64,000 bases of DNA from Anthopleura xanthogrammica. Taxonomy: Eukaryota > Cnidaria > Anthozoa > Actiniaria > Actiniidae. The notes beneath the pieces were generated by a model, which saw only the letters and a program-made list of their open reading frames with translations, was not told the DNA's origin and made no database searches. The stretch spans positions 6,005,840 through 6,069,839 of the forward strand of contig OZ025216.1 of assembly GCA_964019055.1 (NCBI GenBank). Direction: 5' to 3'. A program made the position numbers and the translations under genes. Shown here in pieces: positions 45,476 to 59,200 of this stretch; positions within the stretch are counted from its first letter, which is position 1; every line of letters starts with the position of its first letter.

Positions 45476-45866
45476 GTAAAAGCATAAAAAGGAAATGGGC
45501 CCGTCCTTAAACTATGATCCATGTCTCACAATGAAACTTTTTGACGCATAACTAGTGAGACCAATTTTACTATTAATACGGTAGTGAAGTTTGGGGTACG
45601 GAAATCCTCAAAAATGACCCTATAGCCGGTCAGTTCATATTAAATTTTGCAAAATGCTGCTTGGAGTCCGGAAGTACGCAACAAATTCCGCCTGCCTTGC
45701 CGAACTCGGCCGACTCCCCCTTCACGTGACAGCTAACTGGGAGTACTCCCCCCCCGGGATACGGATACGAAGTACTTCCCGGTGGACTCGATAGCATATG
45801 TTCACAGCTTTCCATAAGCAGTAGACAGCCCGGGGTGGGAGGGGGTACTTCTGGTCGTTTCATACG

Positions 45867-46092
45867 GGGATGCTCCGCCCTGACTCTCTACCTCTTACCC
45901 TTTTATATACGAAATTTCAGCAAAAAGGTGCCCCTTTATATACCTTTTTGACTGAAAAGATACCCCTTTCATATACCTTTGAAGAAAAGCGAAAAGCTAC
46001 ACCCCTTTTTATACCAAAACTCACAAATTCCCACCTGTATTCTATAATATACCTGCGGCCTGAAAAAGGTACCCCTTTCGGCCGTATAGTCC
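45867..46092 (-). mobile_element. TIR element with GGGATGCTCCGCCC end, copy 2
   Basis: Inverse copy of 12114-12324, same order of AAAGGGGTACC/AAAAAGGTATATA phrases and again bounded by a poly-C run (46107-46126). The second TIR is missing. Confidence 0.7.
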
Positions 46093-46200
46093 ATTTCAGG
46101 AAGTACCCCCCCCCCCCCCCCCCCCGGTAGACGCAAACTGATCCTTGTTCTTGCAACTGGGGGTCCCTCCACCGTAATCGTGACTACACCGTTTAAAAAC

Positions 46201-46202
<2 letters not shown>

Positions 46203-46253
<51 letters not shown>
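46203..46253. repeat. (ATT)n microsatellite
   Basis: About 17 uninterrupted ATT units. Confidence 0.95.
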
Positions 46254-46254
<1 letters not shown>

Positions 46255-46259
46255 GACGT

Positions 46260-47298
46260 CACCGCTTGTTAATGAGGGGAACAGAATCGTCTAGAACAAT
46301 AGAAATTTGTAAAAAATTTCCTCTTATTCTCAAATAGTCTTGTTTCCAAATATAAGGTGTATCGATGTTTAATAAATAATATCTAGCTATTGCATTTGAT
46401 GGCTGTTAACGCTTTTCTTCGTTCTATAAAACGCATCATTTATATATAATTTTCTTTGTGCTGTTGCTGTTTTGTCCCCGGCCCTCTCACGACCATGATC
46501 CTTAGCGTTTAAACATTAGATTATTTTGATGTGACGTCATACTGAACTAGGGCAATTACCCTCAATTGCTTTGACCAACCCCCTCCCCTCCCCCCTTCCA
46601 CCCGGGAGGCTTGGGAACCAAAAAATACCGAGTCAAGTCAGGAACAAGTGAATCTGTCTAGCCTCCTGTCTTGTGTTCACTGTCTGAGATATAAGTCACG
46701 CATTGCATGGGTCACGCTAGTTAATCATTTCAGCGGATCTTTCTTCTTTTCCGGTTATATTTGACCTCAATCAATTCAACCTGCTTCTTATGCATTTCAG
46801 TATCAGCATGTCACTCTGAATATTTTGTTTATTTTAATCATATTTCAAAAGATCAATATTTACATACTGACCAGGCCTTATTGCCAATATACGAAACCCT
46901 GGGTCCTACAGTGTTGTTTTGTGATGTAAATGAGAGTCCGATCAGGTCAACCGGACTTTTCTTCTTACTGACTAAGTCCAACTGCGTAACCTTACAAGAT
47001 TATATGCAAATTTTGGGACAATAACAGTCTAAGATTCTTCTTACATATCTGTAAACTCGTTTTCTATCGGAATTCTCTGATAGTGGTTCCACAATCACAG
47101 AGTTATCTGCTAGTTGTTCGCTGGCCAGGGATGCCATCATCGTTCACTGCATATTTACGAAAGAACATTGACCGCCTTTTTATTTTGAATCTTTCTACAA
47201 TTAATTTCAAAATTGCTGGCCTATAGAGATTCAAATTAACCACTTCATCGTTTAGGGAAGTATCTAGCTGGTTCGTCTTCAGCTAATAAGCAGCAATA
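46260..47298. promoter_or_regulatory. GPSM2 5' flank
   Basis: One kilobase upstream of the GPSM2 ATG with no recognised repeat apart from a C-rich stretch at about 46578-46612. Should hold the promoter and 5'UTR; no individual site could be supported. Confidence 0.3.
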
Positions 47299-50200
47299 AT
47301 GGCTGTTCAAGCTTCATGCATGGAATTGGCACTGGAAGGGGAGCGTTTGTGTAAAGCCGGTGACTGTAGAGCAGGAGTGAGTTTCTTCGAAGCTGCCGTT
47401 CAAGTTGGCACCGAAGATCTCAAAACTCTTAGCGCAGTTTATAGTCAACTTGGAAATGCTTACTTCTATCTTCAAGAATACGAAAAAGCCTTAGAGTTTC
47501 ATCGCCACGATTTGACGTTAGCAAGAACGTTGGGCGATAGAGTCGGCGAGGCTAAAGCAAGTGGAAATCTTGGAAACACTCTCAAAGTGTTGGGTAAATT
47601 TGACGAAGCTATCGTGTGCTGTACTCGGCATTTGGATATTTCAAGAGAACTTGGAGACAAGGTATTTGTTTGTCAATATTTACGTTTTGGTTCTTTGGGA
47701 AGGGCAAACTTTATGGACATTTTTAAGATGATTCGGTTTCCAGCGAAGGGAAGACTGCCATACCTTTAGTGTATGAACAGTTTATCACTTCATGTAAATT
47801 ATATTTAGAGTTGAAGTGCTCTATCTAACTGGGTTAATGCCCTATATTGTAAAACTACTTCAGTCTTCTTAACCATCTTCTGTGGTTCCAGATTTAGTTT
47901 CCTAAATAACTACGATTTATCCAGTATTTCCTATTATAAGTTTATATAAGCTTAAGCTTACCAATTTCAGAAATATCTTTTAAGATTTTTTGATTTTTTT
48001 AATATTTTACATATGAAAGAAGTCATTTTGGCTAATTCTGCATTATTCTATTTTTGACGCATGAATATATTAATGAGTAAACTTTTATTTTTTTAATAAA
48101 ATTAAGCCCTCCAATAACTTCTTTCAAAAGCTGACATTAACTAATGGACATTGTGGTTTGAATTTCATAAATTATTCTTACTTATCTGCTTAGCAACAAC
48201 ACAATAAAAAGCTCTGCTTTAAAAGTAACACTAATTTACTTTGATTGGCCATTTATTATTTATCCTTACTACTATTAATATTTAATAAGGGGCAGGCCTG
48301 AAACCTGGAAGTGGTGAAATAAACTTGTTACAATGACTTATGTAGAATTTGAAGACCATTAATGCAAATCTTTGCCATCCATCTCCTCAAATTCCATGAG
48401 ATATATGACTTTTAAGAATTGAGTGAGGGCCGCTAAAAAAATGTACAACAACGATCCTTTTTGCACTTAGTTTTTTGTACAGCTGGATCAGTTCACTGGT
48501 CACAGACAAAGCATAATTTAAGGAAGGCATCAAGTTAAGGTACATGTACCATAGTTTCAAAGGATTATTCAAATGTCAACCTTGCAGCCTCGACTGAATG
48601 CTTTGTGTTTCACCAATGAACCAATGTATGGAGAGTAGTTAACGGAAGCCAAATGGAAATTGTTCAGCCAGTTTTAGCTCAGTCTTAGCTCCTTTGGGGG
48701 GGGGGGGGGGGGGAGATTGTGAGGAATGATCTTAGATATTTTTTCGAGTATATAGATGTGGCAATGATGATAGATAAAAATTTGTGATAAAAGTGGCATC
48801 ATCTGAAGTGTATAGGCTAAGCTTATACAGACCTGGAATATAAGTATGAATATCATATGTTGGTACGACCAGAGTCATAGACCCAAATGACAAAAGCAAG
48901 AAAGATAGCTTCTTTGCAAGTTTAACTTTAAACTTTAATATAGGTATAGAAGTAATGACATGAGCATTCAAATTATACATTTCGTACATGTAATTTTGTC
49001 CTCTTTAGTGTTTTTTTATCTATACAGTAACTTAGTATCATTTGTAAGAATTTGTTTTGGAGAAACTTTATATGGGACTCTTGTCCTTTTGTTCTTTCCT
49101 TCAACTAGGTTTTTTCACATATTTATTTTGTAACTAGCTTTTATTTATTTTGTAAAGCTTATAAATAACAAAATAAATAAAAAATGACATGTAAATCAGC
49201 CATTTATTTCAAAAAGCATTGTATAGCAGTTATAATAAGTGTCCTACATAGTATGGTTGAGGTATAGCTTTTTGAAGTGCACACATTTTCTGCCTTAATG
49301 TCAATATAATATGATATCCATTTAAAACCTTTTGGAAAAAAATTTGGTTTATCGAACTATGTGATAGTTGTCGGCCTGAAGCGAAAGTGAGAGTTATGTG
49401 ATATGTTCACTGAGGGCATAGCCCATTATATAGCTTATTTTTATATTATTGTGGAGGCTATCTGAATAACAAAAATATTTTAGTGACAATAAAGGCCTGT
49501 TCACAGTAACAATTTTGTCACATGATTTTATCGCAATTTCGATCGCAAGTGTAAACACCAGGCAATTTCATTGCAAACTTGCTGCAGTATATTTTCTAAA
49601 AAGTTGCTTGTTTTCAATGATCATCAGATAAAATGTTTTTTTTTTGTTTTGCCGGTGGTCATTTTCATCACCAGATTTACTTTTGTGCTTGAAATTAGCA
49701 TTTTTTCTCCCCAGGGGGGTAGGCACGGCAGCATATTTTTCATGTGAAAATCACCATTAATTAGTTGCACTAACTTTGAAGCAAGTTTGGATTGGTGGTG
49801 ACTAAACAGCGATCTGTCCATAAATTGCAATAAAATTGCTTGGAATAGCCATTTTGTGCAATGAAGAAATCACAAAAAATAATGGCAGAGATGAACAAAT
49901 AAATATTGACAAAAATCAAATTTTGAATAATTATTATAGGCTATAACACATTATTTAGACCATTACTTACCACCAGTTAAACAATAGGAAACACTGGGTT
50001 TTTCACTAAATTTAGTTAGGAAGTTGTCTTATAAGTTTCGAGTTTACACGCTGTGTCTAAAAAATAGAAAGGTAAATTACCAGTGGATTCCACAATAGTT
50101 AATGGAGTGGAATGGTTTACAAACCTATTGTTCTATGTTTTTGTTCGACTTTTTCTATTGCTCTATGTTTTTGTTCGACTTTTTCTATTGTTATATGACG

Positions 50201-53200
50201 TTGACTGTGCATAGGGAAGGAAACGTTGCAGCGTTTGTTTATAGTAACTTAGGGAACATAGACAATTTTTTTCTCAAAAATGTTCATAAAATAGGAGATA
50301 TTTGTTCATAAATTCTATATGGTAGAGATTGATTGTTTACTGAAAAGGATACTATCCTTTTTAATGCTTTCCTATTTATCATGTAGTGACCGAACTGTAT
50401 CTGCACATAATTATTATAATCCTCTTGTTTGTAATCTTACATGTATAATGAAGATTGTACACTTTCAAAATGTTTGTACATGAAAATAGTACAGAAACTA
50501 GTAATACTCCAGTTTCACATTCGATGCAAACCGCTGTTTTTGAAGACCACAGACTCATTTGCACTGAGGCTTAGCCTCGTTTATAAGTCATCTATTCAAA
50601 TACACCATTAAAAGTCCATGGGATTGGTATTATTCAACTTGCACATTCTTTACATTAAAGTTGGTTGTTGCTAATGATTTGCTAAAGTCAACTGTAACGT
50701 AAAGAATGTGTAAGTTGAACAATACCAAGGGCACAGGTGGTTGTATAAAGTACCACCCCTCGCATGTACTTCCACTGACCAATTGCCATGCGCAAACCCT
50801 GCTAATTAAATATACAGGTGGAAATATATTAGTATGGAAATGGACATATTCCCCTTGCATACTAATGCATACTAATGTATATTTCCAGTTATATAATCCA
50901 TAATTTGCAATATTTGCAAGTTTACAATAATTGTAATTATTAATTAATATATATATAAAGTAATATAATTATTATATTATATCAAGTTGACATCCCTCCA
51001 AGTGTTAATGCTTGGTTTCCTGAAATAGACCATGATACTGATATGGCGGCCATCTTGAATTCTATTATTTTAAGTAAGACATTATGGGATGCCGAGGGGG
51101 AAATTATTGGAAAATGTATAGACTGCACAGCCGTCAGGGGTGTATTGTCATATAACTTTATGCTGTTACCAATGAGAAGCACATCTAAAAACCAATAGGA
51201 TTTGTGAAACACCAAAGCACAAAACTATTTGAAAAAGTAGCCCTGCCACTCTGCTTTATAAATATTTCTACGTTTGCTGTTTGCCCCCTTGGCATCCCAT
51301 GATTTAAGATGGCTGCCATATCGGTAAAAAGGTATTTTTCTAAATACAGCTAAAAACATGTTTCCTTGTTGGATTAGGGTCATGGTCCCATTTTGTTTTA
51401 AGCAGCATATCATGCATGTGTATTGGCGATCAAAACATTATGCTTTGGGAAGCCAATCATTATTGATAGCTGAGAAAAAAAAGACATGAATATGTCATTA
51501 CTCATGATAAGTGCTGTGGCAAACTTTTTCTTTGCTGACATCAATGTTTACATTTTGCTTCACTAGCATAGGAATTTCACTTTTTAGGTAAATTTACGCC
51601 AAATCCATTCTGAATATCGAAAGAGCATGAAAGAGCAAAAATTTGAGTTTGACACATGACACATTTTGCGTGAAGTGATTTAAAAATCTCTAAATCTTAA
51701 GGAGAATGTATGGGCTCATTAGTGTTTTTGCCACCCAGTAACTTTGGAAGCTGATATCTCGGAAACTATTGCGTGCAAAGAGCTAAAAATTTCGTAGATT
51801 ACTTATATCAATAAGATCTTTTTGTATTTTTTTTTTTTTTGACTTTTTGACCGTAATATGCTAATGAGCAAAATATTGTAAACAAAGATTCGCCTATAGA
51901 AGGTGCTATCTTTCATATATATAGGACCAAAGTAGCTTGTGTAAAGAAACAAACTCTGTTTCTTCAACTGCTGCCATGCAATCACTATTGCCTTCTGTTA
52001 ATCACAAACCAACTCGTAGTTCTCAGTTTCTAATGACTTGATTAGTCTCATCATGCATTATAAATTATTTGTTTGTTTTATTTCTTTTTTGTTTTTAATG
52101 TTTGTTTTGTTTTTGTTTGTTTGTTTGTTTGTTTTTGCTTTTGATTTATCTGAATCATGTAATCATCTTTAGGTTGGTGAGGCAAGAGCTCTGTACAACC
52201 TAGGGAATGTCTATCATGCTAAAGGCAAACACTTTGGCAGGAGTTTTAACCAAGATCCTGGTGATTTCCCAGAAGAAGTTAGGAGTTCTTTAGAGAGAGC
52301 TGTGGAGTTCTATGAGTAAGTTTTATTTCCCATTATTGCTAGTGTCATTATAGTGCAATGTGGTAATAACGTTACAGACCATCGGTAATGTAATCAATGG
52401 TCATCCTTGAATACCATAGGATGTACAAGAAAATTGCATTTTTTTCATTTTCACTTGCGCAAATTCCCTTAAGGCACCGTCCTATGTGGAGCATAAGAAA
52501 TGGTGGCCCCTCTCTATTTGCACCAGCCCCCCTCCCCTCCCCTACAAATATTGACTGGTCCTTTAACTCTGAGTTAACTCAAGATAAACATTACACTCTT
52601 CCTTATCGTGACTTGCTGTATTTGGTTCCGTCACTGAGCGTCATCCAAAGTACGTCACGCCAAAGATTGACAATTAAATATGGTCTTAACCTTGAGACAA
52701 GAGCTTGTCTAATGCCGTATGAAACTTGGTGGTAAAAGGTAAAGTCAGTCAATAACGAACTGTTTATTAACAGCTCTAAACGCGTACAATTAAGTTGCTT
52801 ATACCGTTAAGATTATGGTTATGATCGACGTTCATGGGATGTACTCTGAAACATTCCTCTAATCTTGAGTCGGGCCGGTTCATTGAGCAGATTGAGGTAT
52901 GCATTTGGTATGACCACATTACACGAAACTAATACTTTTGGATATTTCTTTGAACGTAAAACTTGAAATAGTCATAGTTCTTATACTACTATTATAGTTT
53001 CCAAGGAGACTGTTCAGTGTGCTGTATATATTATAGTCGGTTGGGTTATGATTTGTTTTTGAGTGACCGAAAAACATGACTTTCGTAAAAGGCCAGAACG
53101 TTTGTGCCTCGAAAAAAAGCATCAACCACAACTGGGTAATATTCCTAATCCTTACTTCATCATCGAATATATTCAAGTTCATTCATGAAATCCCTGATCG

Positions 53201-56200
53201 AAAATCGCTTGTGTGCCGCTACTGCTACGACTCATACGACAGGGTCGCATTTGGTAATTTTACGAAAGCCGCACCAAGAATGCATTGGCTAATTTATGTA
53301 TTTTTGATGCTGTTGTCCATCGTATCTTGTGAACAGCAGTTACTAATCCAGCTATATTTTTTTCGCTGTAAGCGATTGTCATGTTATTAACCGTTTTGAA
53401 TGGTATTGTGTTTCACATGGCAATCCATTAGCTCTAGACGAGTTGATAATGTGAGCACCTCGTTAACTATGTGATAAGTATAACGTTTGATACCAATATC
53501 TTTGAGTGATCAGACATTACGACGTTAAATACCCTATTGATTTGGATGTTGACTTGATATCATTGAAAACAGACTTACGAATTCAAAACTAAGTACAAAC
53601 TAAGAAAAGGAGGGCAAAAAAGAATTTTAGTAATATGGGATTTGTCGAAAACATTTAGAATCTGCGAGTTTTGTTTGATATTCCAAATCATTTTTGTTGT
53701 TGATCACATAAGAAATGCTGCGAATTTTGTTTTCTGAGGTCAGTTGTCTTATTGCTATTGTCGCCAACGTAGTCAGACTTTCGGCCTCATTCTCAAGGTA
53801 TTTTGTCTGTCTGTTATATGCGGTTGATATCACCGAAATAAACAGTGAACCACTTAAAATACCTCGGTAAAATCCGGGTGCACGCAGGCTACTAAGGAGC
53901 TGTAAAGTCGTGACGTGTTTCCGGGTCCAACTGCTCTCTAATGTCTATAGAGCTTTTAAGTATGATGTCAATCGAATAAAAAAACGACTTCCGGGTGCAA
54001 AACGAAAATAAGTTTTATAAAGATTTTTCTTACTTTTTCTTCGTGACAGGATTTGTTGTCCAAAGTTCTAACTGTTTCAGGTGGAAGTTGAATCATTGGT
54101 TGGAACATTTTTTTCCTTTATTTTAGCGGTTTGTATGAACAGATGTACCCAGAAATACGTCACAACTTAACAGCTCTAATACGCTTATAGAGAAACGGTT
54201 TACCGAGGAAAGGGTTTGGCCAAAAACCGCTGAATAAAATACAAAATTTTACTGAGGAACCATACACGTTTTGAAGTTCAACAGGGCAAAACCCGCAAAT
54301 TTTGCACGAGACTCTATATACTTGTTATAAGCTTAATTGAAAGAACTTCTAAGAATCTACGTTACATCAATTATTTTTAAAAAGTTAATTTATCAAACGT
54401 ACGAATAAATAGATTTCCGTAGATATTTTTGTTCGATTTTATGAGATTTTCGAGCACTGAAAGGACACCCCATTTTTTCTTTTCATATTCGGAATCAGCA
54501 TTTAAAAATTTTACTTCAAAAAATTGTACTTTAAAAAAAGTTTGATTTTTTTCCCAAAAGTAACCGGTCACCTTAAATCAGTTGATGTACTTCTAGGAGT
54601 GATTGAAAAATGAAATGATTGAAAAAGCAAGGAATTTCTCCTTCACTCAAAGTAAACCAGGTGCTTCTTGTTGATCGTTTGTTGATTTCAGAAATCTTTT
54701 ACCAAATTCTATTATTGGCTAACTTTGAAACACTGGGGAGAATTCAGTGATGAACTTCTGTTTTATTACATCTGAGAAGAAATGGAGATATATTTTCTTG
54801 ATTTTCTAAAGAAGCGAAAATATAGCCTTGGGATACAGTAAGCAGGAACCCGAGGTTTTCAAATACTGTTCTTCCTCTCCCAAACATAAAATATCATTTA
54901 TTTAACATTTTGATCACGGAATGAAGTGTCTTGTATCGTTAGGAAACATTAACCGTAAAAAAAGTTTGGGTTTTTAAAGTGCGATAACTATAAACGCTTT
55001 ATTCTCAGTATGCTCTTTACATAAGCCTTCAACCGGAAGCGGAAACGTTTTCCTACGGGGTACGCAAAATTTAAGAATAGCTTTTGAGGAATATCGATAT
55101 CCCAGGGATAATGTGAGAGTGCCTCTCTGTCTTTCGTGGTCTCTTAAAGTGGCTTTATCAAATGCGCGTGGTATTTTGCACCTCAAATTAAATTTTGCAC
55201 CTCGAACGGTGGTTTTTCAAAGGTTTTTCATATACAAAGAGTTGACAAACTTATCATCAAATCCTAAACACATGTTATTACTGATGGAGGGCTGGATTAT
55301 CTTGTGTCTGAAACATGGGACAGAGTGGGGTAAATTTGGTATAAAGCCACTCACTCGTGCCTCAAACATGTCAAGTCACTCATTAGGGACGAGAGGGGAT
55401 AAGATGTGCCTCAAATACGGTTTACAAAAACTTGTAACATTTTCTTTGAATTATTGTTTCAGGGGGAATCTTACCATAGTCAAACTTTTGGGAGACAGGG
55501 CAGCCCAAGGTAGAGCTTGTGGAAACCTTGGCAACACACATTACCTGCTGGGGAATTTTGACTTGGCAATAATGTTTCATGAGGAGGTAAGAACATTTCT
55601 AAATCCTTTTTTGAATGTTACTTCTGACTATCTCTGCTGGTTTGAATAGTTTGCTTCTAGTTATGTCTAACCATTTTCGAACCGTGAAGTTTGATGTCTC
55701 GTTTGCCAACTAACATATCGACAGCTGCCAATCAAAGAACTAAACTAGAAAAAAAAGACATCTTTGAGGGAGATTTTGGACTGAATTAAAGTTTTTTATA
55801 ATCCTCTAATCTTCTAAGATCTTTAATTCAGTCTAAAATTACTCTCAAGAATGTAATTTTTCTAGTTTGGTTCTTTGATTGGCAGCCGTCGAAACGTCGT
55901 TAATTGTCCACTCAGAGCTTGTGCACAAGACAGGCAACCCAGTGCATGTTCGAAGAGCGTCTTATTGAAATGACTCTATGTCAAAAAAAACGAGATCAAC
56001 TAAGTGAATTCTTTTCGTGGCTGAGAGGCTAGGTTTAGGGTTGGGGTTAAGATGAAACTGTAATAATCATTTGTCGCCGAGGGAACCGGGTTCGAATATT
56101 GTCTGAATTTTTTTTTTTTTTTTGTGAGGAGAAGTCCTACTCGTGTGTTCGGAGACCTATGACGTACTTGGTAGACCCGTACACGATGATACTACTTTTT

Positions 56201-59200
56201 ATAGAATCATCCTCAGCAATATTCTTGACGTTATTCTTGCTTCTTTCTTTACCAGAGATTAGCTATTGCTCGAGAATTTGGTGACAAATCCGCTGAAAGA
56301 CGAGCGTGTAGTAACCTTGGCAACGCTCACGTTTTCTTAGGAGAATTCGAGATAGCAGCAGAGTACTACAAGTAAGTATTGTGTATGGAGTCAAGTCACG
56401 TTGCAAAGGACACCTTTCAACTGTACCGATGCTACGTATTTGTTTTATTTCGGCCACGATTTGATATTTACCCTGGTTCCAGAGGCTCTTCTATATGGCG
56501 AGCCAGAGGAGTGTCCAGGGTTATCCCATGATGCATTGCGAGGCGATTTTATATTCGGCTTGTCTCGCGCAACATAAAAGCGCCTCTGGAACCAGGATAT
56601 TTGATATTCAAATCCTGCTAGAAGTTTTTAATTCTAACCTCTAAAATTAAAATCAAGTAGTTATTACGTGTCTGGAGGCTACACTTGAAAAAAGGCTTCT
56701 AATGCGTTGTTCGTTCTAAGTGTAGACAAATACAACTGCTTACATCCATTATTGTTGAAGTGCGACCCCCGAAGTTTGATGTCTCGTTTGCCAACTAGCA
56801 TATCGACGGCCGTCAAACAAAGAACTAAACTAGAAAAAAATCCATTTTCGAGGGAGATTTTGGACTGAATTGAATATTTTAATCCTCTAAAATCTTTAAT
56901 TAATTATGAAATTTCTCTCAAAAATGGATTTTTTCTAGTTTAGTTCTTTGATTGACGGCCGTCGAAATGCTAGTTGGCAAACCAAACATTAAACGATTCT
57001 TAAACGCACTTCAACGATAATGGTTTTAAGCAATTCAGAAACTGGCTCAACCACTGAACATGCATGATACAAAACTAGACATTCATTTGGGAAAGAAAGA
57101 AAAACTGCATTTTCCATTTAGTATACTAGGACAATAGACCATTTTCGAGATGAAATAGTCTATTGTTTGATAATGTGTACATTCCTTAAATTACCGTGAG
57201 CTTTAGTCAAATTCTAAAGTATATATTACACACTATCGAGGCTGAGGTTGATCGACGATAACCGTGAAATGGTCTATTGAAAAGAACTGGTATTTCCTTA
57301 TTTTGGATGTTTTTCTTTTTTCCCTCCCAATTCTTAAATACCTAGCACTTTCACTGAAGGCGGTGGGAAAAAGCCATGCAGGATGAATTGAGGATATTTT
57401 TTTCCTTTTTCTTTTTTCTATATATTTCTCTCTTTCTCCCTTTCATTCCCACTGATCTATACTCATTTCTCAAAGAGTTAAAAAGCAAAAAAGATTAAAG
57501 GAAGAGAAGTATATAACTTGAGGAAATTGTGAACACCTAAAAGAAAGCACCTTTAATCTAAACATCCGTGGACTCACTGCTGCGAGTGATCCAAAGGCTC
57601 GTTTAATTGCACGAGCTAATCGAGATTATCATGAGAAAAGGATTCATTCGGGAAATATAAGAACTAAAAAAGTCGTTGCTACAGTTGATAGTGTTTTTGG
57701 TTTATCGCTGAGGCCAATTAGATCTGGTTTGATAAGCTGCGATTCAATTCCGGCCTTTTTTCTCGAACTCTCTTCCCCCATGCGAACTCTCTTTTCTGTA
57801 AGCTTGAAAACATCTTGTTTAAGAGTATACTGTGACCTCACACAGCTCAGTTGCGTATGAAAAAGGTTTTCATTAATTTGTCAGACTGTAAAGGAAGAGT
57901 CCAGCAAAGGGTTTCCTCTCCATGGATGTTATGTATTCGAATGCTAATCATTTGATTAGCATAAACTTTGACGTAATTAGTTAACTTTCATTTAAGGATT
58001 TCGATTGGTTGGCTGATAAACCTCCAAACTGATATGCATCCTCCGTTAAGGGAGCAGTCTAGTTCTCTTGTGGTTCGTCTTGCCAGACATTTTAGTCATG
58101 TCTGTTTCGATTCTGTCGTGTAGTTCTTCAGATAGCTTACCATTGTCGAACCCTGCCTGGGGATGTATTTTCCCAACATTGATTTCGTCTTCTTGTTTTC
58201 CTAGGAGGACACTACAAATATCAAAAGAACTCGGCGATCGTGCAATTGAAGCACAGGTAAGAAAATACAGCTAGCCATTTTGATATCGTGAGACTAAGAT
58301 TGGTTAAATGTTAGTGGACCAGCATCACCGCTGCTAAGATTAACAGCCTCAACAATAGAACGAACGAAGAAAGATCATGACTTTAAAACCGTCGACATTT
58401 TGATTGTGGTTTTTCGGGTTTGTTTGTTCATTTGCTGTTAGTTTATTTTATTTCTTCTCTTTTTCGTTCATCTTTCTCAGTTTTTTTAATTCGCAGAGAA
58501 ATTATCGGAAATCTTTAACGAAATATCTACATATCACCCGAATGAAATGAGCTTTGAAACCCTGGCATATTTGTTTTTTGGCATCGCCAAAACTATCAGG
58601 ATGGCAGCCGTAGGGCTTAACTCAATCCAAATAATTGCGAAATACAAATATGTAAATCGGAATAAAAATGCCGATTTTCTCCCTAAGGAAAAAAAGAGGA
58701 AAAATATTTTTAAAATGAATTTATTTCAGCCTCTTATATTTAATTACAATATTTTCCCGTTTTGAGTTTCCGTTTGATTAGCGACGATAGCCGACTTCAC
58801 ATGTTCGAGTGTCGTCAAATATCTCATATATATATCCAGTAAATGCTTTTTTCTCTCGATTTTGATTCTGTAATTTTAACGAGATGCAATGTGACGCTTG
58901 CTTTTTTGAATTATTCCGTTTCAGAATGATTATCTCATCTCTGCCGGTTTCACTGTTGTTTTTTTTTAATTTTCAGTGATTGCTTCCAATTTTTTTATTC
59001 TCGAATTCATCCCCTCTTTAATATTCATTCGTAGACAGGCTACAAAATTTAATTCATAGTCTAACAGTCATATTTGCCGCTATGACAGGCCTGCTACAGT
59101 CTAGGGAACACATATACTCTCTTGAAGGAGTACAACGATGCAGTGGCGTATCATATCAAGCACCTGGCGATAGCACAGGAGTTAGGGGATAGGTAAGAAT

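Larger units (their letters stand above)
44200..45735 (+). pseudogene. Decayed non-LTR retrotransposon (LINE) reverse transcriptase
   Basis: Reverse-transcriptase fragments in order: KQGCMVSPTLFNLFLSDLP (44265 on), then LLYANDLVLVGK (about 44732; YAND in place of the catalytic YADD), LTLNIEKTKVHIL, RLYKYLGLTFSALGNFS (about 45206) and, with stops, FCKMLLGVRKYATNSACLAE...LGRLPLH (about 45640-45735). These match the RT palm and following region of LINE ORF2. Frames are broken by stops, a frameshift before QGC, and three nested insertions (44384-44729, 44891-45152, 45308-45475). It is dead: the catalytic aspartate motif is altered and the frame is interrupted. Clade not assigned. Confidence 0.8.

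Noticed and set aside
53076..53390. 104-codon ORF in GPSM2 intron 2
   Set aside because: No recognisable domain, no in-phase splice sites with the flanking GPSM2 exons, and Phe/Leu/Ser-rich composition typical of A+T-rich introns.
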